Shown: positions 32,346 through 41,513 of the stretch, in pieces
Numbering within the stretch: the stretch's first letter is position 1
Layout: each line of letters starts with the position of its first letter
Assembly: GCA_964244585.1 (NCBI GenBank)
Contig: CAXTJM010000001.1
Span: 248,001-312,000 of the forward strand
DNA from: LMUY01 sp964244585
GTDB taxonomy: Bacteria; Pseudomonadota; Alphaproteobacteria; Acetobacterales; Acetobacteraceae
Length of the DNA: 64,000 nt
Direction: 5' to 3'
Translations under genes and position numbers: made by a program
The notes under the pieces: model-generated
Told to the model about the DNA's origin: nothing
Databases searched by the model: none
Seen by the model: the letters and a program-made list of their open reading frames with translations, nothing else

Positions 32346-34396
32346 TGCCCGAATTGCTGCTGGAGTTGTTCAGCGAGGAAATCCCCGCCCGCATGCAGGC
32401 GCATGCCGCAGAGGAGTTGCAGCGCAGGGTCACGACCGCGCTTTCGGCGCTGACGCCGTCTGCGGTACAGAACTTCTACGGCCCGCGCAGGATCGCCGTG
32501 GCCATGACGATGAACGCCGCCATCCCCGCCGCCAGCACCATCGAACGCGGCCCCCGCACGACGGCGCCGGAGCAGGCGCTGGCCGGCTTCCTGCGCAAGC
32601 ACGCCGCGACCCGCGACCAGGTGGTGCGGGAGGGTGATTACTGGGTACTGCACAAGCAGGCCCCGGCGCAGGACGCCGCGGGCCTGATCGCGGCGACGCT
32701 GCCGGCGCTGCTGCGCCGGTTCACCTGGCCCAAATCCATGCGCTGGGGGGCTACCGGCAGCCTGTTCACCTGGGTGCGCCCGCTGCGGCGCATCCTGTGC
32801 GTGCTGGACGGCGCCACGGTGCCGTTCACCCTGGCGGAGGGCGAGGATGACGGGCACGGCCTGGCCGCCGCCAACCTGACGGAGGGGCACCGCTTCATGG
32901 CGCCTGCCGCCTTTCCGGTCCATTCGGCCTCGGAGTGGCGAGCCGGCCTGCTGGCGTGCCGCGTGATCGTGGATGCGGCCGAGCGGCGGCGCCGGGTGGC
33001 GGCGGGGATCGACGTGCTGGCGGCAGCACAGGGCCTGACCGTGGTCGACGACCCGGGCCTGCTGGACGAGGTTGCCGGGCTGGTGGAATGGCCGGTGCCG
33101 CTGCTGGGCCGCATCGACCCCGCCTACATGGACCTGCCGGCCGAAGTCATGCAGGTGTCGATGCGGGTCAACCAGCGTTATTTCGCACTGCGCACGGCGG
33201 AGGGCGCGGTCGCCCCGTTCTTCGGCTTCGCCGCCAATATCGAGGCCCCGGATGGCGGCGCCGCCATCGTAGCCGGCAACGAGCGCGTGCTGCGCGCCCG
33301 GTTCAGCGACGCCCGGCATTTCTGGGACGCCGACCGCCGGGTGAAGCTGGCGGACCGCGTCGCCGCCCTGGATGCCGTGACGTTCCACGCCAAGCTGGGC
33401 AGCCAGGGCGCGCGGGTGCACCGGATCATGCAGATGGCAGAACGCATCGCGCCCGTCATCGGCGCCGACCCGGCCCTGGCCGGCCGTGCCGCCTGGCTGG
33501 CCAAGGCGGACCTGACCACCGGCATGGTGGGCGAGTTCCCGGAACTGCAGGGCGCGATGGGCAGCTACTACGCCCTGCACGATGGCGAGGACCCCGCAGT
33601 GGCGGACGCCATACGGGACCATTACGCGCCCAAGGGACCCGGCGACGCCGTACCGGTCGCGCCGGTATCGGTCGCCGTCGCGCTGGCCGACAAGATCGAC
33701 CTGCTGGCCAGCTTCTTCGCCATCGGGGAGAGGCCGACCGGCGCCGGCGATCCGTTCGCGCTGCGCCGCGCCGCGCTGGGCATCGTCCGCATCGTGCGGC
33801 AGGCCGGGCTGCGCCTGCCGCTTCGCCCGACGATCTCGATATGTGCTGCGATGCTGCCTGCGCCGCCGCCGGTCGAGGACATCCTGGCCTTCATCGTCGA
33901 TCGCGCCCGCGTGCAGATGCGGGCGGAAGGCGCGCGGCACGACGTGCTGGAGGCGGTGTTCGCCGCGGGTGGCGGGGACGACCTGGCCGCGCTGCTGGCG
34001 CTCTCGGCCCAGATCGGCGACCTGCTGGCCACGCCGGACGGCGCCAGCCTGATGGTCGCCTACAAGCGCGCCGCCAACATCCTGCGCATCGAAACGGCCA
34101 AAGACGGTCCGCACGACGCCGCCGTCGAACCCGCCCTGCTCACCCTGCCGGAGGAAACCGCGTTGCAGCGCCAGTTGGACGCGGCCAGCGCCGACCTCCC
34201 CGTCCGGTTGCAAGCTGCGGCGTTCACGGCTGCCATGCACGACCTCGCCTCGCTACGCCCGGCGCTGGACGCGTTCTTCGACCGTGTGACAGTGAACGAT
34301 CCCGATCCGATGCTTCGACGCAACCGCCTCAACCTGCTACACCGCGTGCGGGCGACGATGGATCGCGTGGCCGATTTCTCCCGCATAGAGGGCTGA
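32345..34396 (+). CDS. glyS: Glycyl-tRNA synthetase beta subunit GlyS
   Basis: 683 residues. Begins MPELLLELFSEEIPARMQ, the family opening, and contains NFYGPRRIAV, FTWPKSMRWG, MQVSMRVNQRYFALRT and an HD-like and anticodon-binding C terminus ending in the DRVTVNDPDPMLRRNRLNLL pattern. The beta subunit binds tRNA-Gly. Start overlaps the stop of the 24-codon ORF. One base separates its stop from the ppdK ATG. Confidence 0.97.
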   Translation: MPELLLELFSEEIPARMQAHAAEELQRRVTTALSALTPSAVQNFYGPRRIAVAMTMNAAIPAASTIERGPRTTAPEQALAGFLRKHAATRDQVVREGDYWVLHKQAPAQDAAGLIAATLPALLRRFTWPKSMRWGATGSLFTWVRPLRRILCVLDGATVPFTLAEGEDDGHGLAAANLTEGHRFMAPAAFPVHSASEWRAGLLACRVIVDAAERRRRVAAGIDVLAAAQGLTVVDDPGLLDEVAGLVEWPVPLLGRIDPAYMDLPAEVMQVSMRVNQRYFALRTAEGAVAPFFGFAANIEAPDGGAAIVAGNERVLRARFSDARHFWDADRRVKLADRVAALDAVTFHAKLGSQGARVHRIMQMAERIAPVIGADPALAGRAAWLAKADLTTGMVGEFPELQGAMGSYYALHDGEDPAVADAIRDHYAPKGPGDAVPVAPVSVAVALADKIDLLASFFAIGERPTGAGDPFALRRAALGIVRIVRQAGLRLPLRPTISICAAMLPAPPPVEDILAFIVDRARVQMRAEGARHDVLEAVFAAGGGDDLAALLALSAQIGDLLATPDGASLMVAYKRAANILRIETAKDGPHDAAVEPALLTLPEETALQRQLDAASADLPVRLQAAAFTAAMHDLASLRPALDAFFDRVTVNDPDPMLRRNRLNLLHRVRATMDRVADFSRIEG

Positions 34397-34397
34397 C

Positions 34398-37067
34398 ATG
34401 ACGAAGTGGGTGTACAGTTTCGGTGCCGGCCATAACGAGGGTAGCGCGGACATGCGCAACCTGCTGGGGGGCAAGGGCGCGAACCTGGCCGAGATGGCTT
34501 CCATCGACCTGCCCGTCCCCCCCGGCTTCACCATCACCACCGAACTCTGCACCGCCTATTACGACAACGGCCGGAACTACCCGGACGACCTGGCCGCCCA
34601 AGTCCAGGCCGCGCTGGGCCTGATCGAGACGGCGGTCGGCCTGCGCTTCGGCGACCGGGAGCATCCGCTGCTGGTGTCCGTGCGGTCCGGCGCGCGCGTG
34701 TCGATGCCGGGGATGATGGACACCGTGCTGAACCTCGGCCTGAACGACGAGACGGTGCTCGGGCTGTCCAAGGCCAGCGGGGATCCGCGCTTCGCCTGGG
34801 ACAGCTACCGCCGGTTCATCCAGATGTACGGCTCGGTGGTGCTGGGCGTCGACCATCACCGCTTCGAGGAGATCATCGAGAGCGCGAAGATCGATGCGGG
34901 CGTGACCGAAGACACGGCGCTGACGCCGGAGCATTGGCAGCAGGTCGTCACCGAATACAAGGAGATGGTGCATACCGACCTCGGCAAGCCCTTTCCGCAG
35001 GAACCGGCGGAACAGCTTTGGGGCGCGATCGGGGCGGTGTTCGGCTCCTGGATGAACCCACGCGCCAACACCTACCGCCGCCTGCACGACATCCCGGCAT
35101 CCTGGGGCACGGCGGTGAACGTGCAGGCCATGGTGTTCGGCAACATGGGCGCGGACTGCGCCACCGGCGTCTGCTTCACCCGCGACCCGTCCACCGGCGA
35201 GGACGTGTTCTACGGCGAGTTCCTGGTCAACGCCCAGGGCGAGGACGTGGTCGCCGGCATCCGCACGCCGCAGCCCTTGTCCAAGCTGCGCGCCAAGGCC
35301 GGCGAAGTCTCCATGGAGGAGGCCCTGCCCGCGGTGTACGAGGATCTGGTGCGGGTCCGCACCACGCTCGAGACGCACTACAAGGACATGCAGGACATCG
35401 AGTTCACGGTGCAGCAGCAGAAGCTCTACATGCTGCAGACCCGCAGCGGCAAACGCACCGCCGCCGCTAGCCTTCGCATAGCGGTGGAGATGGCGCAGTC
35501 CGGCCTGATCGACCGCAAGGAAGCGGTGCGCCGGGTCAACCCTGCTAGCTTGGACCAGTTGCTGCACCCGATGCTGGACCCGAAGGCGCCCCGCACGCTG
35601 ATCTCCAAGGGCCTGCCGGCAAGCCCGGGTGCGGCCAGCGGCGTGGTCGTGTTCAACTCCGACGAGGCGGAGATGCGCGCCGGCAAGGGCGAGTCGGTGA
35701 TCCTGGTTCGGGTCGAAACCAGCCCGGAGGACATCCACGGCATGCATGCCGCGCGGGGCATCGTCACCACCCGCGGCGGCATGACCAGCCACGCGGCCGT
35801 GGTGGCGCGCGGCATGGGCCGTCCCTGCGTGTCCGGGGCCGGCGGGATCGCCGTGGATTACGGCGCCCAGACGCTGACGGCCGGCAACCGCACGGTGCGC
35901 GCCGGCGACACCATCACGCTTGACGGCGCCACCGGCGAGGTGTTCGCCGGCTCCGTCGCCATGATCGAACCGGTACTGTCCGGCGACTTCGCCACGTTGA
36001 TGGAGTGGGCCGACGGGCTGCGCCGGATGAAGGTGCGCGCCAATGCCGAGACCCCGCTCGATGCCGAGACCGCGCGCAAGTTCGGCGCCGAGGGCATCGG
36101 CCTGTGCCGGACGGAGCACATGTTCTTCGACCCGGCGCGCATCGGCGCGGTGCGGCAGATGATCATGGCCCAGGACGAGCGCGGCCGCCGCGCCGCGCTG
36201 GCCAAGCTGCTGCCGTTCCAGCGGGACGATTTCCGCGACCTGTTCCGCATCATGGCCGGCCTGCCTTGCACCATCCGCCTGCTGGACCCACCGTTGCACG
36301 AATTCCTGCCCCATCAGGAATCCGAGTTGGCCGAGGTGGCGGCGGGACTGGGCGAGGAATTGGACGTGATCCGCCGCCGGGCGGACGAGCTGAAGGAGGC
36401 CAACCCGATGCTGGGCCACCGCGGCTGCCGCCTCGGCATCTCCTACCCGGAAATCTACGAGATGCAGGCACGGGCGATCTTCGAGGGTGCCATCGCCGCG
36501 ACCGAGGAGGCTGGCAAGGCGCCGGTCCCCGAGATCATGATCCCGCTGATCGCCACCAAGCGCGAATTGGAGATCACCCGCGCCCAGGTGGACAGCGTGG
36601 CGGCCGAAGTCTTCAGGGAGACGGGTCGCACCATCGAATACTCGGTGGGCACCATGATCGAGTTGCCGCGCGCCGCCCTGCTCGCGGACAAGATCGCCGA
36701 AGTAGCCGATTTCTTCTCCTTCGGCACCAACGACCTGACGCAGACGGCCTTCGGGTTGTCGCGCGACGACGCCGGCAAGTTCCTGCCGCAGTATGTCGAC
36801 CAGGGTATCCTGCCGAAGGACCCGTTCGTCTCCATCGACGTCGAGGGCGTCGGCGCGCTGGTGCGCATCGCCGCGGAGAAAGGCCGCCATACCAAGAACG
36901 GATTGAAGCTTGGTATTTGCGGCGAGCATGGCGGCGACCCGGCATCCATCACGTTCTGCGAGGAGGTCGGGCTGGATTACGTGTCCTGCTCGCCCTACCG
37001 GGTGCCCGTCGCCCGCCTCGCGGCCGCGCAGGCCGCGCTGGGGGCTACCGGCGACAAGACCGCCTGA
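34398..37067 (+). CDS. ppdK: Pyruvate, phosphate dikinase PpdK
   Basis: 889 residues, the usual length. Converts ATP, phosphate and pyruvate to AMP, PPi and phosphoenolpyruvate, reversible. N-terminal ATP-grasp opening KGANLAEMASIDLPVPPGFTI, SVRSGARVSMPGMMDTVLNLG near 97-120, the catalytic histidine region TRGGMTSHAAVVARGMGRPCVSG near 455-478, and the C-terminal PEP-binding barrel with GLCRTEHMFF, GTNDLTQTAFG and GICGEHGGDPASI near 850. The glyQ-glyS-ppdK order is widespread in Alphaproteobacteria. It links glycolytic PEP and pyruvate pools. Confidence 0.97.
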   Translation: MTKWVYSFGAGHNEGSADMRNLLGGKGANLAEMASIDLPVPPGFTITTELCTAYYDNGRNYPDDLAAQVQAALGLIETAVGLRFGDREHPLLVSVRSGARVSMPGMMDTVLNLGLNDETVLGLSKASGDPRFAWDSYRRFIQMYGSVVLGVDHHRFEEIIESAKIDAGVTEDTALTPEHWQQVVTEYKEMVHTDLGKPFPQEPAEQLWGAIGAVFGSWMNPRANTYRRLHDIPASWGTAVNVQAMVFGNMGADCATGVCFTRDPSTGEDVFYGEFLVNAQGEDVVAGIRTPQPLSKLRAKAGEVSMEEALPAVYEDLVRVRTTLETHYKDMQDIEFTVQQQKLYMLQTRSGKRTAAASLRIAVEMAQSGLIDRKEAVRRVNPASLDQLLHPMLDPKAPRTLISKGLPASPGAASGVVVFNSDEAEMRAGKGESVILVRVETSPEDIHGMHAARGIVTTRGGMTSHAAVVARGMGRPCVSGAGGIAVDYGAQTLTAGNRTVRAGDTITLDGATGEVFAGSVAMIEPVLSGDFATLMEWADGLRRMKVRANAETPLDAETARKFGAEGIGLCRTEHMFFDPARIGAVRQMIMAQDERGRRAALAKLLPFQRDDFRDLFRIMAGLPCTIRLLDPPLHEFLPHQESELAEVAAGLGEELDVIRRRADELKEANPMLGHRGCRLGISYPEIYEMQARAIFEGAIAATEEAGKAPVPEIMIPLIATKRELEITRAQVDSVAAEVFRETGRTIEYSVGTMIELPRAALLADKIAEVADFFSFGTNDLTQTAFGLSRDDAGKFLPQYVDQGILPKDPFVSIDVEGVGALVRIAAEKGRHTKNGLKLGICGEHGGDPASITFCEEVGLDYVSCSPYRVPVARLAAAQAALGATGDKTA

Positions 37068-37071
37068 GCGC

Positions 37072-37114
37072 GGAGGCACGGCCTCGCCTGCGGGTGAGGA
37101 CCTCCCAGCCGTGC
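37072..37114 (+). terminator. Alternative hairpins after ppdK
   Basis: Two mutually exclusive foldings are visible: GGAGG (37072-37076) with CCTCC (37101-37105) enclosing CCTCGCC-TGCG-GGTGAGG (37082-37099, one G-T pair); or GCACGGC (37076-37082) with GCCGTGC (37108-37114). No T run follows. It begins 5 nt after the ppdK stop. Terminator or 3'-end stabiliser is inferred from position. Confidence 0.4.
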
Positions 37115-37196
37115 GAATCCTTGCATCGCACCCGATAGCTCACCATTTCTAAGGCTTAACCGTCCCCGACGTGGACTGGACAAAGGGAGCGAGACC

Positions 37197-38378
37197 ATGA
37201 CCGAGGCATGCATCGTCGGCTGGGCGCATTCGCCCTTCGGCAAGCTGGAAGAGCCCGACCTGGAAAGCCTGATCGCCCGTGTGGCCGGCGCCGCGATCGA
37301 GGATGCCGGCATCCCGGCCGCGGATGTCGACGGCGTGTTCGTCGGCAATTTCAACAGCGGCTTCAGCAAGCAGAATTTTCCCGGCTCGCTGGCAATGCAG
37401 AGCGTGCCGGACCTGCGCTTCAAGCCGGCCGCCCGCTACGAAAACGCCTGCGCGTCCGGTTCCGCCGCCGTGTTCGCAGCGCGGGACTTCATCGCTGCCG
37501 GGCGGGGCCGCTTCGCCCTGGTGATCGGGGTCGAGAAGATGACGGCCACGCCCGGCCCGCAGGTCGGCGACAACCTGCTGGGCGCGTCCTATCGGAAGGA
37601 AGAGGGTGACATCCCCGCCGGGTTTGCCGGCGTCTTCGGCCGCATCGCCGAGACCTATTTCCAGCGCCATGGCGACCAGACGGACGCGCTGGCCGCCATC
37701 GCGGCGAAGAACCACAAGAACGGCGTGGACAACCCCTACGCGCAGATGCGCCGCGACCTGGGGTTCGAGTTCTGCCGCACTGCGTCCGACAAGAACCCAT
37801 ACGTCGCCGGGCCGCTGAAGCGCACGGATTGCTCGCTGGTGTCGGACGGCGCGGCGGCGTTGATCCTGGCCGATGCGGACACAGCGCGGGCGCTCGCCGT
37901 GGCGGGCGGCAAGTCGGTCCGCTTCCGGGCCGCCGCCCATGTCAATGAGTTCCTGCCGCTCTCGCGTCGCGATCCGACCCGGTTCGAGGCCGGGGCCGTC
38001 GCATGGAGCAAGGCGTTGGAGGCGGCCGGGCTGGCGCTGGGGGATCTCTCCTTCGTGGAGACACATGATTGCTTCACCATCGCCGAACTGATCGAGTACG
38101 AGGCGATGGGGTTGACGCCGGAGGGCCAAGGCGCACGGGCGGCGCTGGAGGACTGGACGGCGCCCGATGGCAAGCTGCCGGTCAACCGGTCCGGCGGCCT
38201 GAAGTCGAAGGGCCACCCGGTCGGTGCGACCGGCGTATCGATGCACGTGATGGCCGCGATGCAACTCACCGGTCGCGCCGGGGACATGCAGTTGCCGAAG
38301 GCCGATGTGGGCGGCGTGTTCAACATGGGAGGCGCCGCCGTGGCGAACTACGTGTCGATCCTGGAGCGGCAGGACTGA
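37197..38378 (+). CDS. Thiolase-family acetyl-CoA acetyltransferase (SCP2/thiolase-like)
   Basis: 393 residues. The nucleophilic cysteine is in ENACASGSAAVFAA near residue 84; further signature residues are in VETHDCFTIAELIEYEAMGL near 290 and GGLKSKGHPVGATGVSMHVM near 330, the active-site histidine. This is the SCP-x/thiolase_C_1 branch, often annotated acetyl-CoA acetyltransferase or thiolase domain-containing protein, that cleaves or forms beta-ketoacyl-CoA. GGGAGCGAG precedes the ATG. Monocistronic, followed by a strong palindrome and a convergent oxidoreductase. Confidence 0.9.
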   Translation: MTEACIVGWAHSPFGKLEEPDLESLIARVAGAAIEDAGIPAADVDGVFVGNFNSGFSKQNFPGSLAMQSVPDLRFKPAARYENACASGSAAVFAARDFIAAGRGRFALVIGVEKMTATPGPQVGDNLLGASYRKEEGDIPAGFAGVFGRIAETYFQRHGDQTDALAAIAAKNHKNGVDNPYAQMRRDLGFEFCRTASDKNPYVAGPLKRTDCSLVSDGAAALILADADTARALAVAGGKSVRFRAAAHVNEFLPLSRRDPTRFEAGAVAWSKALEAAGLALGDLSFVETHDCFTIAELIEYEAMGLTPEGQGARAALEDWTAPDGKLPVNRSGGLKSKGHPVGATGVSMHVMAAMQLTGRAGDMQLPKADVGGVFNMGGAAVANYVSILERQD

Positions 38379-38394
38379 CCATACTTCGTTGGAC

Positions 38395-38417
38395 GCCCTC
38401 TCCCATTGGGAGAGGGC
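38395..38417. repeat. GC-rich palindromic element (REP-like or bidirectional terminator)
   Basis: GCCCTCTCCC-ATT-GGGAGAGGGC, a perfect 10-bp stem with a 3-base loop, between the convergent thiolase and oxidoreductase genes. The core CCCTCTCC/GGAGAGGG recurs at 43495-43515, so it may be a dispersed intergenic element. As a hairpin between convergent genes it could end transcription from both sides. Confidence 0.65.
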
Positions 38418-38463
38418 TGGATGATGCCGCTACCCACCGCAGCCAGGCTGCGCCGGCGCCTTG

Positions 38464-39852
38464 TCAGAGGACAGTCTGCGGCACGTCGTAGGCGTCCAAC
38501 GCCCGCCAGTGCCTGTCCAGATCCCCCTTGAACAACCCTCGCGTCAGCCCGGCCACCAGCTTCGGCACCGCCGTCGTCATGGCGTTGATGGAGGAGCCGG
38601 ACGGGCCGAAACTCATCGTCGCGGCGATGTTGAACAGGTGGATGTCCGCCATCCAGTTGGCCGAACCGGGTCGACGCGGCACCAGGCTGTAGTCGGGCGC
38701 CAGGTAGGGAAACCGGCCGAGCCGCTCGTTGCGGTCGTCCGGTGGCGGCTGGTAGCGGTCGGACCAGCGCGCGATGTCGTCCGCAATCCGGGACAGTTCG
38801 GGCCGGAGTGCGAAATCCATCTCGACCCCGGTGCCGCAAATCAGGAAATCCGCCTGGAAGCGGCCGACCGGCGTGTCCAGCTCCACCCCGTCGCCCATCG
38901 CCCTCGCACCGGTCCAAGGCGCGCCGGTCCGAAGCTGGAAGGCCGCGTGCCGCTTGCAACGGTCGTAGGTCGGTTGCGGGAAGCCTTCGCGCATACCGAG
39001 GATGCGGCTCATGAACCGCCAGCGCCAGGCATCGTCCATTTCCGACAGATGGCGCAGGAAGCCGGCGAAGGTCAGCCAGCGGAAGGGTTGCACCACTTGC
39101 GGCTCCGCCCGGCGGCAGAACAGCGACACCTCCGCGGCCCCCGCCTCCAGCGCCATCGCCGCATTGTCGAAGGCGGATGCGCCGGCCCCGAGCACCGCCA
39201 CGCGCTTGCCCCGCAAGGCGGCGAAATCGATCGAATCGGCGGTGTGGGCGCGCAGGTGGTGGGGCAGCGCAGCTACGAAAGGCGGCATCCACCACTGCCC
39301 GGCACCGTCCTGCCCGGTCGCCAGTACCAGCTTGCGGGCGTACCTCACCCGGCCGTCCAGGGTCACAGCCAGCAGCCCACCGGCAGCCGGGGCGATGTCC
39401 GTCACCTCCGTCCCGTGCTGCACCGGCACGCCGACGGTATCGCGGACCCAGCCGAGATAGGCCGCCCAATCCTGCCGGGTGATCAGCGCCAGCGCGTGCC
39501 AATGCGCTGCGCCATACCGCGCCTCGTGCCAGGACTGGTAGCCGAGGCTCGGCAGATCCAGGTCCGGGCCGGTGTAGTCCTTCGGCGACCGCAGCGTGTG
39601 CATGCGGGCATAGCTGAGCCACGGTCCCTCCTCGTCCCGCTTTGCCCGGTCGACCACGAGGATGTTGCCGACATGCGCCCGTAGCAGCCCGACCGCCGTC
39701 GCCAGCCCGGACTGGCCCGCACCGACCACCAGCACATCCAGCGCCGGCTCGCCATCGGGTCCGATCCGCGGCTCCAGCCAGTCCAGCCGGGGATGGGCGA
39801 TGCGCGATAGGTCATCCCGCACCCGAACCGCGAGCTCGTCCAGCGCCGTCAT
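38464..39852 (-). CDS. Flavin-containing monooxygenase-like NAD(P)/FAD oxidoreductase
   Basis: 462 residues, ATG at 39852 overlapping the ABC ATPase stop (ATGA). The FAD-binding glycine motif is VLVVGAGQSGLATAVGLL near 49-66, the second (NADPH) motif VAVLGAGASAFDNAAMALEAG near 216-236; MHTLRSPKDYTGPDL and FLICGTGVEMDFAL fit FMO/BVMO-type enzymes. Expected to oxygenate a carbonyl, amine or sulfur compound or act as a dehydrogenase in the cytosol. As the last gene of an ABC-importer operon it may act on the imported substrate. The canonical FMO fingerprint was not clearly found, so the reaction remains open. Confidence 0.8.
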   Translation of the reverse strand: MTALDELAVRVRDDLSRIAHPRLDWLEPRIGPDGEPALDVLVVGAGQSGLATAVGLLRAHVGNILVVDRAKRDEEGPWLSYARMHTLRSPKDYTGPDLDLPSLGYQSWHEARYGAAHWHALALITRQDWAAYLGWVRDTVGVPVQHGTEVTDIAPAAGGLLAVTLDGRVRYARKLVLATGQDGAGQWWMPPFVAALPHHLRAHTADSIDFAALRGKRVAVLGAGASAFDNAAMALEAGAAEVSLFCRRAEPQVVQPFRWLTFAGFLRHLSEMDDAWRWRFMSRILGMREGFPQPTYDRCKRHAAFQLRTGAPWTGARAMGDGVELDTPVGRFQADFLICGTGVEMDFALRPELSRIADDIARWSDRYQPPPDDRNERLGRFPYLAPDYSLVPRRPGSANWMADIHLFNIAATMSFGPSGSSINAMTTAVPKLVAGLTRGLFKGDLDRHWRALDAYDVPQTVL

Positions 39853-41513
39853 CCCTGCACCGCCCGTGGCCGCGCGGCGTCGGCCGCCTGAGGGTCGAAA
39901 TGCGGGATCGCGTCCAGCAGCGTGCGGGTATAGGCCGCCTGCGGACGATCGAACACCGCGGCGCTCGGCCCTGCCTCCACCACCTTGCCCTGCTGCAACA
40001 CCACGACGTCGTCGCACAGCATGCGCACCACGTTGAGGTCGTGGCTGACGAACAGCATGGCCAAGTCATCCTCCCGCCGCAGCCGGTCGAGCAATTGCAG
40101 GATCACCGCCTGGATCGACACGTCCAGCGCGGCCGTGGGCTCGTCCAGCACCAGTAGTTTCGGCCGGGGCGCGATGGCGCGCGCGATCCCCACTCGGGCC
40201 TTCTGGCCACCCGAGAGCTGGTGCGGATAGCGCTCCAGCAGCTCGGGCGGCAGGCCGGCACGCGACGCCGCCTGCTGCACCCGGGCGCGCAGCGCGGCGC
40301 CGTCCCGCATCCGCTCCAGCCGCCGCAGCGGGTGGGCGATGCTGTCGAACGCGGTGAAGCGGGGATTGAGGCTGTCATGCGGGTCCTGGAACACGATCTG
40401 CACGTCGCGGCGCCGCGGCGAGCGGTGGAACTCGTTGGCCGGGATGGCCGAGATCGACTCGCCCTGGAAGATGATGTCGCCGCCATCCACGTCGATCAGC
40501 CGGCAGATCAGGCGCGACAGCGTGCTCTTGCCCGAGCCGGATTCGCCCACCAACCCTAGGCTGCCACCAGGCGGCACGCTGAACGAGACGTCGTCCACCG
40601 CCCGCACCGGCCCGGCGAACACCTTCAGCACGTGGCGCAGGTCGAGCAGCGCCCCGGTGCCGGGCAGACGCTGGATCGGCGGCCGGGCTGGCGGCGGCTC
40701 GCCCGGCGCCAGATCCGCCAGCTTGGATCGCCGGGTCGGCGATGCGGCGATCAGCCGGCGCGTGTAGGGGTGGGACGGCGCCTGGAACAGCGTCCGGGTG
40801 GGACCCTGCTCGACCATCAGGCCGCGCTCCATCACCGCGATCTCCCCGCAATACCGGGCCGCCAGGCCAAGGTCATGGGTGATCAGGATCATCGCCATGC
40901 CGCGTTCGGCGGTTATGCCGGCCAGCAGGTCCATCACCGCCTTCTGCGTCGTCACGTCCAGCCCGGTGGTGGGCTCGTCCGCGATCAGCAGCGACGGTTC
41001 GCAGGCGATGGCCATGGCGATCATGACGCGCTGGCACATGCCGCCCGACAGCTCGGCGGGATAGGCGTGCAGCCGCTGGTCCGGATCGCGGATCAGCACC
41101 GCCTGCAGCAGCGCCAGCGCCCGTGCCCGTGCTGCGGCCGGCGCGATGCGGTGGTGGGCGCGCAGCACGTCGACGATCTGCTGCTCCACCGTGCGGATCG
41201 GGTTCAGCGCCGAGCGGGGATTCTGGAAGATCATCGACATTGCGGCGCCACGCAGGCTTTGCAGGTCGCCGTGCCGCGCGCGGGTGATGTCGCGCCCCTG
41301 GAACCGGACATGGCCGCCATCGATCCGCCCGGCGCGGTCCAGCAGCCGCATCACGGCCAGGGAGGTGACGGATTTGCCGGACCCGCTCTCCCCCACGATG
41401 CCCAGCGTCTGCCCGGCCTGCAGTGCGAAGCCGATGCCGTGCAGCGCGGTCACCATGCCGTGCCGGGTGGAGAAGCTGACGCGGAGGTCCTCGACGCGCA
41501 GCAGCTCCGTCAA
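39849..41513 (-). CDS. Fused two-domain oligopeptide ABC transporter ATPase (DppD-DppF type)
   Basis: 554 residues starting at TTG, which overlaps the permease stop (TTGA). Two complete ABC domains in one chain: Walker A GESGSGKS at 41-48 and GESGSGKST near 322; signature LSGGMCQRV and LSGGQKARVG; Walker B LLIADEPTTGLD and LLVLDEPTAALD. Each half has the oligopeptide-ABC C-terminal region (HPYTRRLIAASP in the first). The energiser of the importer with the two adjacent permeases. Confidence 0.95.
   Translation of the reverse strand: MTELLRVEDLRVSFSTRHGMVTALHGIGFALQAGQTLGIVGESGSGKSVTSLAVMRLLDRAGRIDGGHVRFQGRDITRARHGDLQSLRGAAMSMIFQNPRSALNPIRTVEQQIVDVLRAHHRIAPAAARARALALLQAVLIRDPDQRLHAYPAELSGGMCQRVMIAMAIACEPSLLIADEPTTGLDVTTQKAVMDLLAGITAERGMAMILITHDLGLAARYCGEIAVMERGLMVEQGPTRTLFQAPSHPYTRRLIAASPTRRSKLADLAPGEPPPARPPIQRLPGTGALLDLRHVLKVFAGPVRAVDDVSFSVPPGGSLGLVGESGSGKSTLSRLICRLIDVDGGDIIFQGESISAIPANEFHRSPRRRDVQIVFQDPHDSLNPRFTAFDSIAHPLRRLERMRDGAALRARVQQAASRAGLPPELLERYPHQLSGGQKARVGIARAIAPRPKLLVLDEPTAALDVSIQAVILQLLDRLRREDDLAMLFVSHDLNVVRMLCDDVVVLQQGKVVEAGPSAAVFDRPQAAYTRTLLDAIPHFDPQAADAARPRAVQG

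Noticed and set aside
32171..34240. Minus-strand frame opposite glyS
   Set aside because: Shadow; glyS has the complete family pattern.
34329..37079. 916-codon minus-strand frame opposite ppdK
   Set aside because: Shadow of ppdK, rich in His, Gln and Gly without domain features.
37082..37099. Possible small RNA or riboswitch after ppdK
   Set aside because: Only simple stems are visible, with no known aptamer consensus and no gene start at the right distance.
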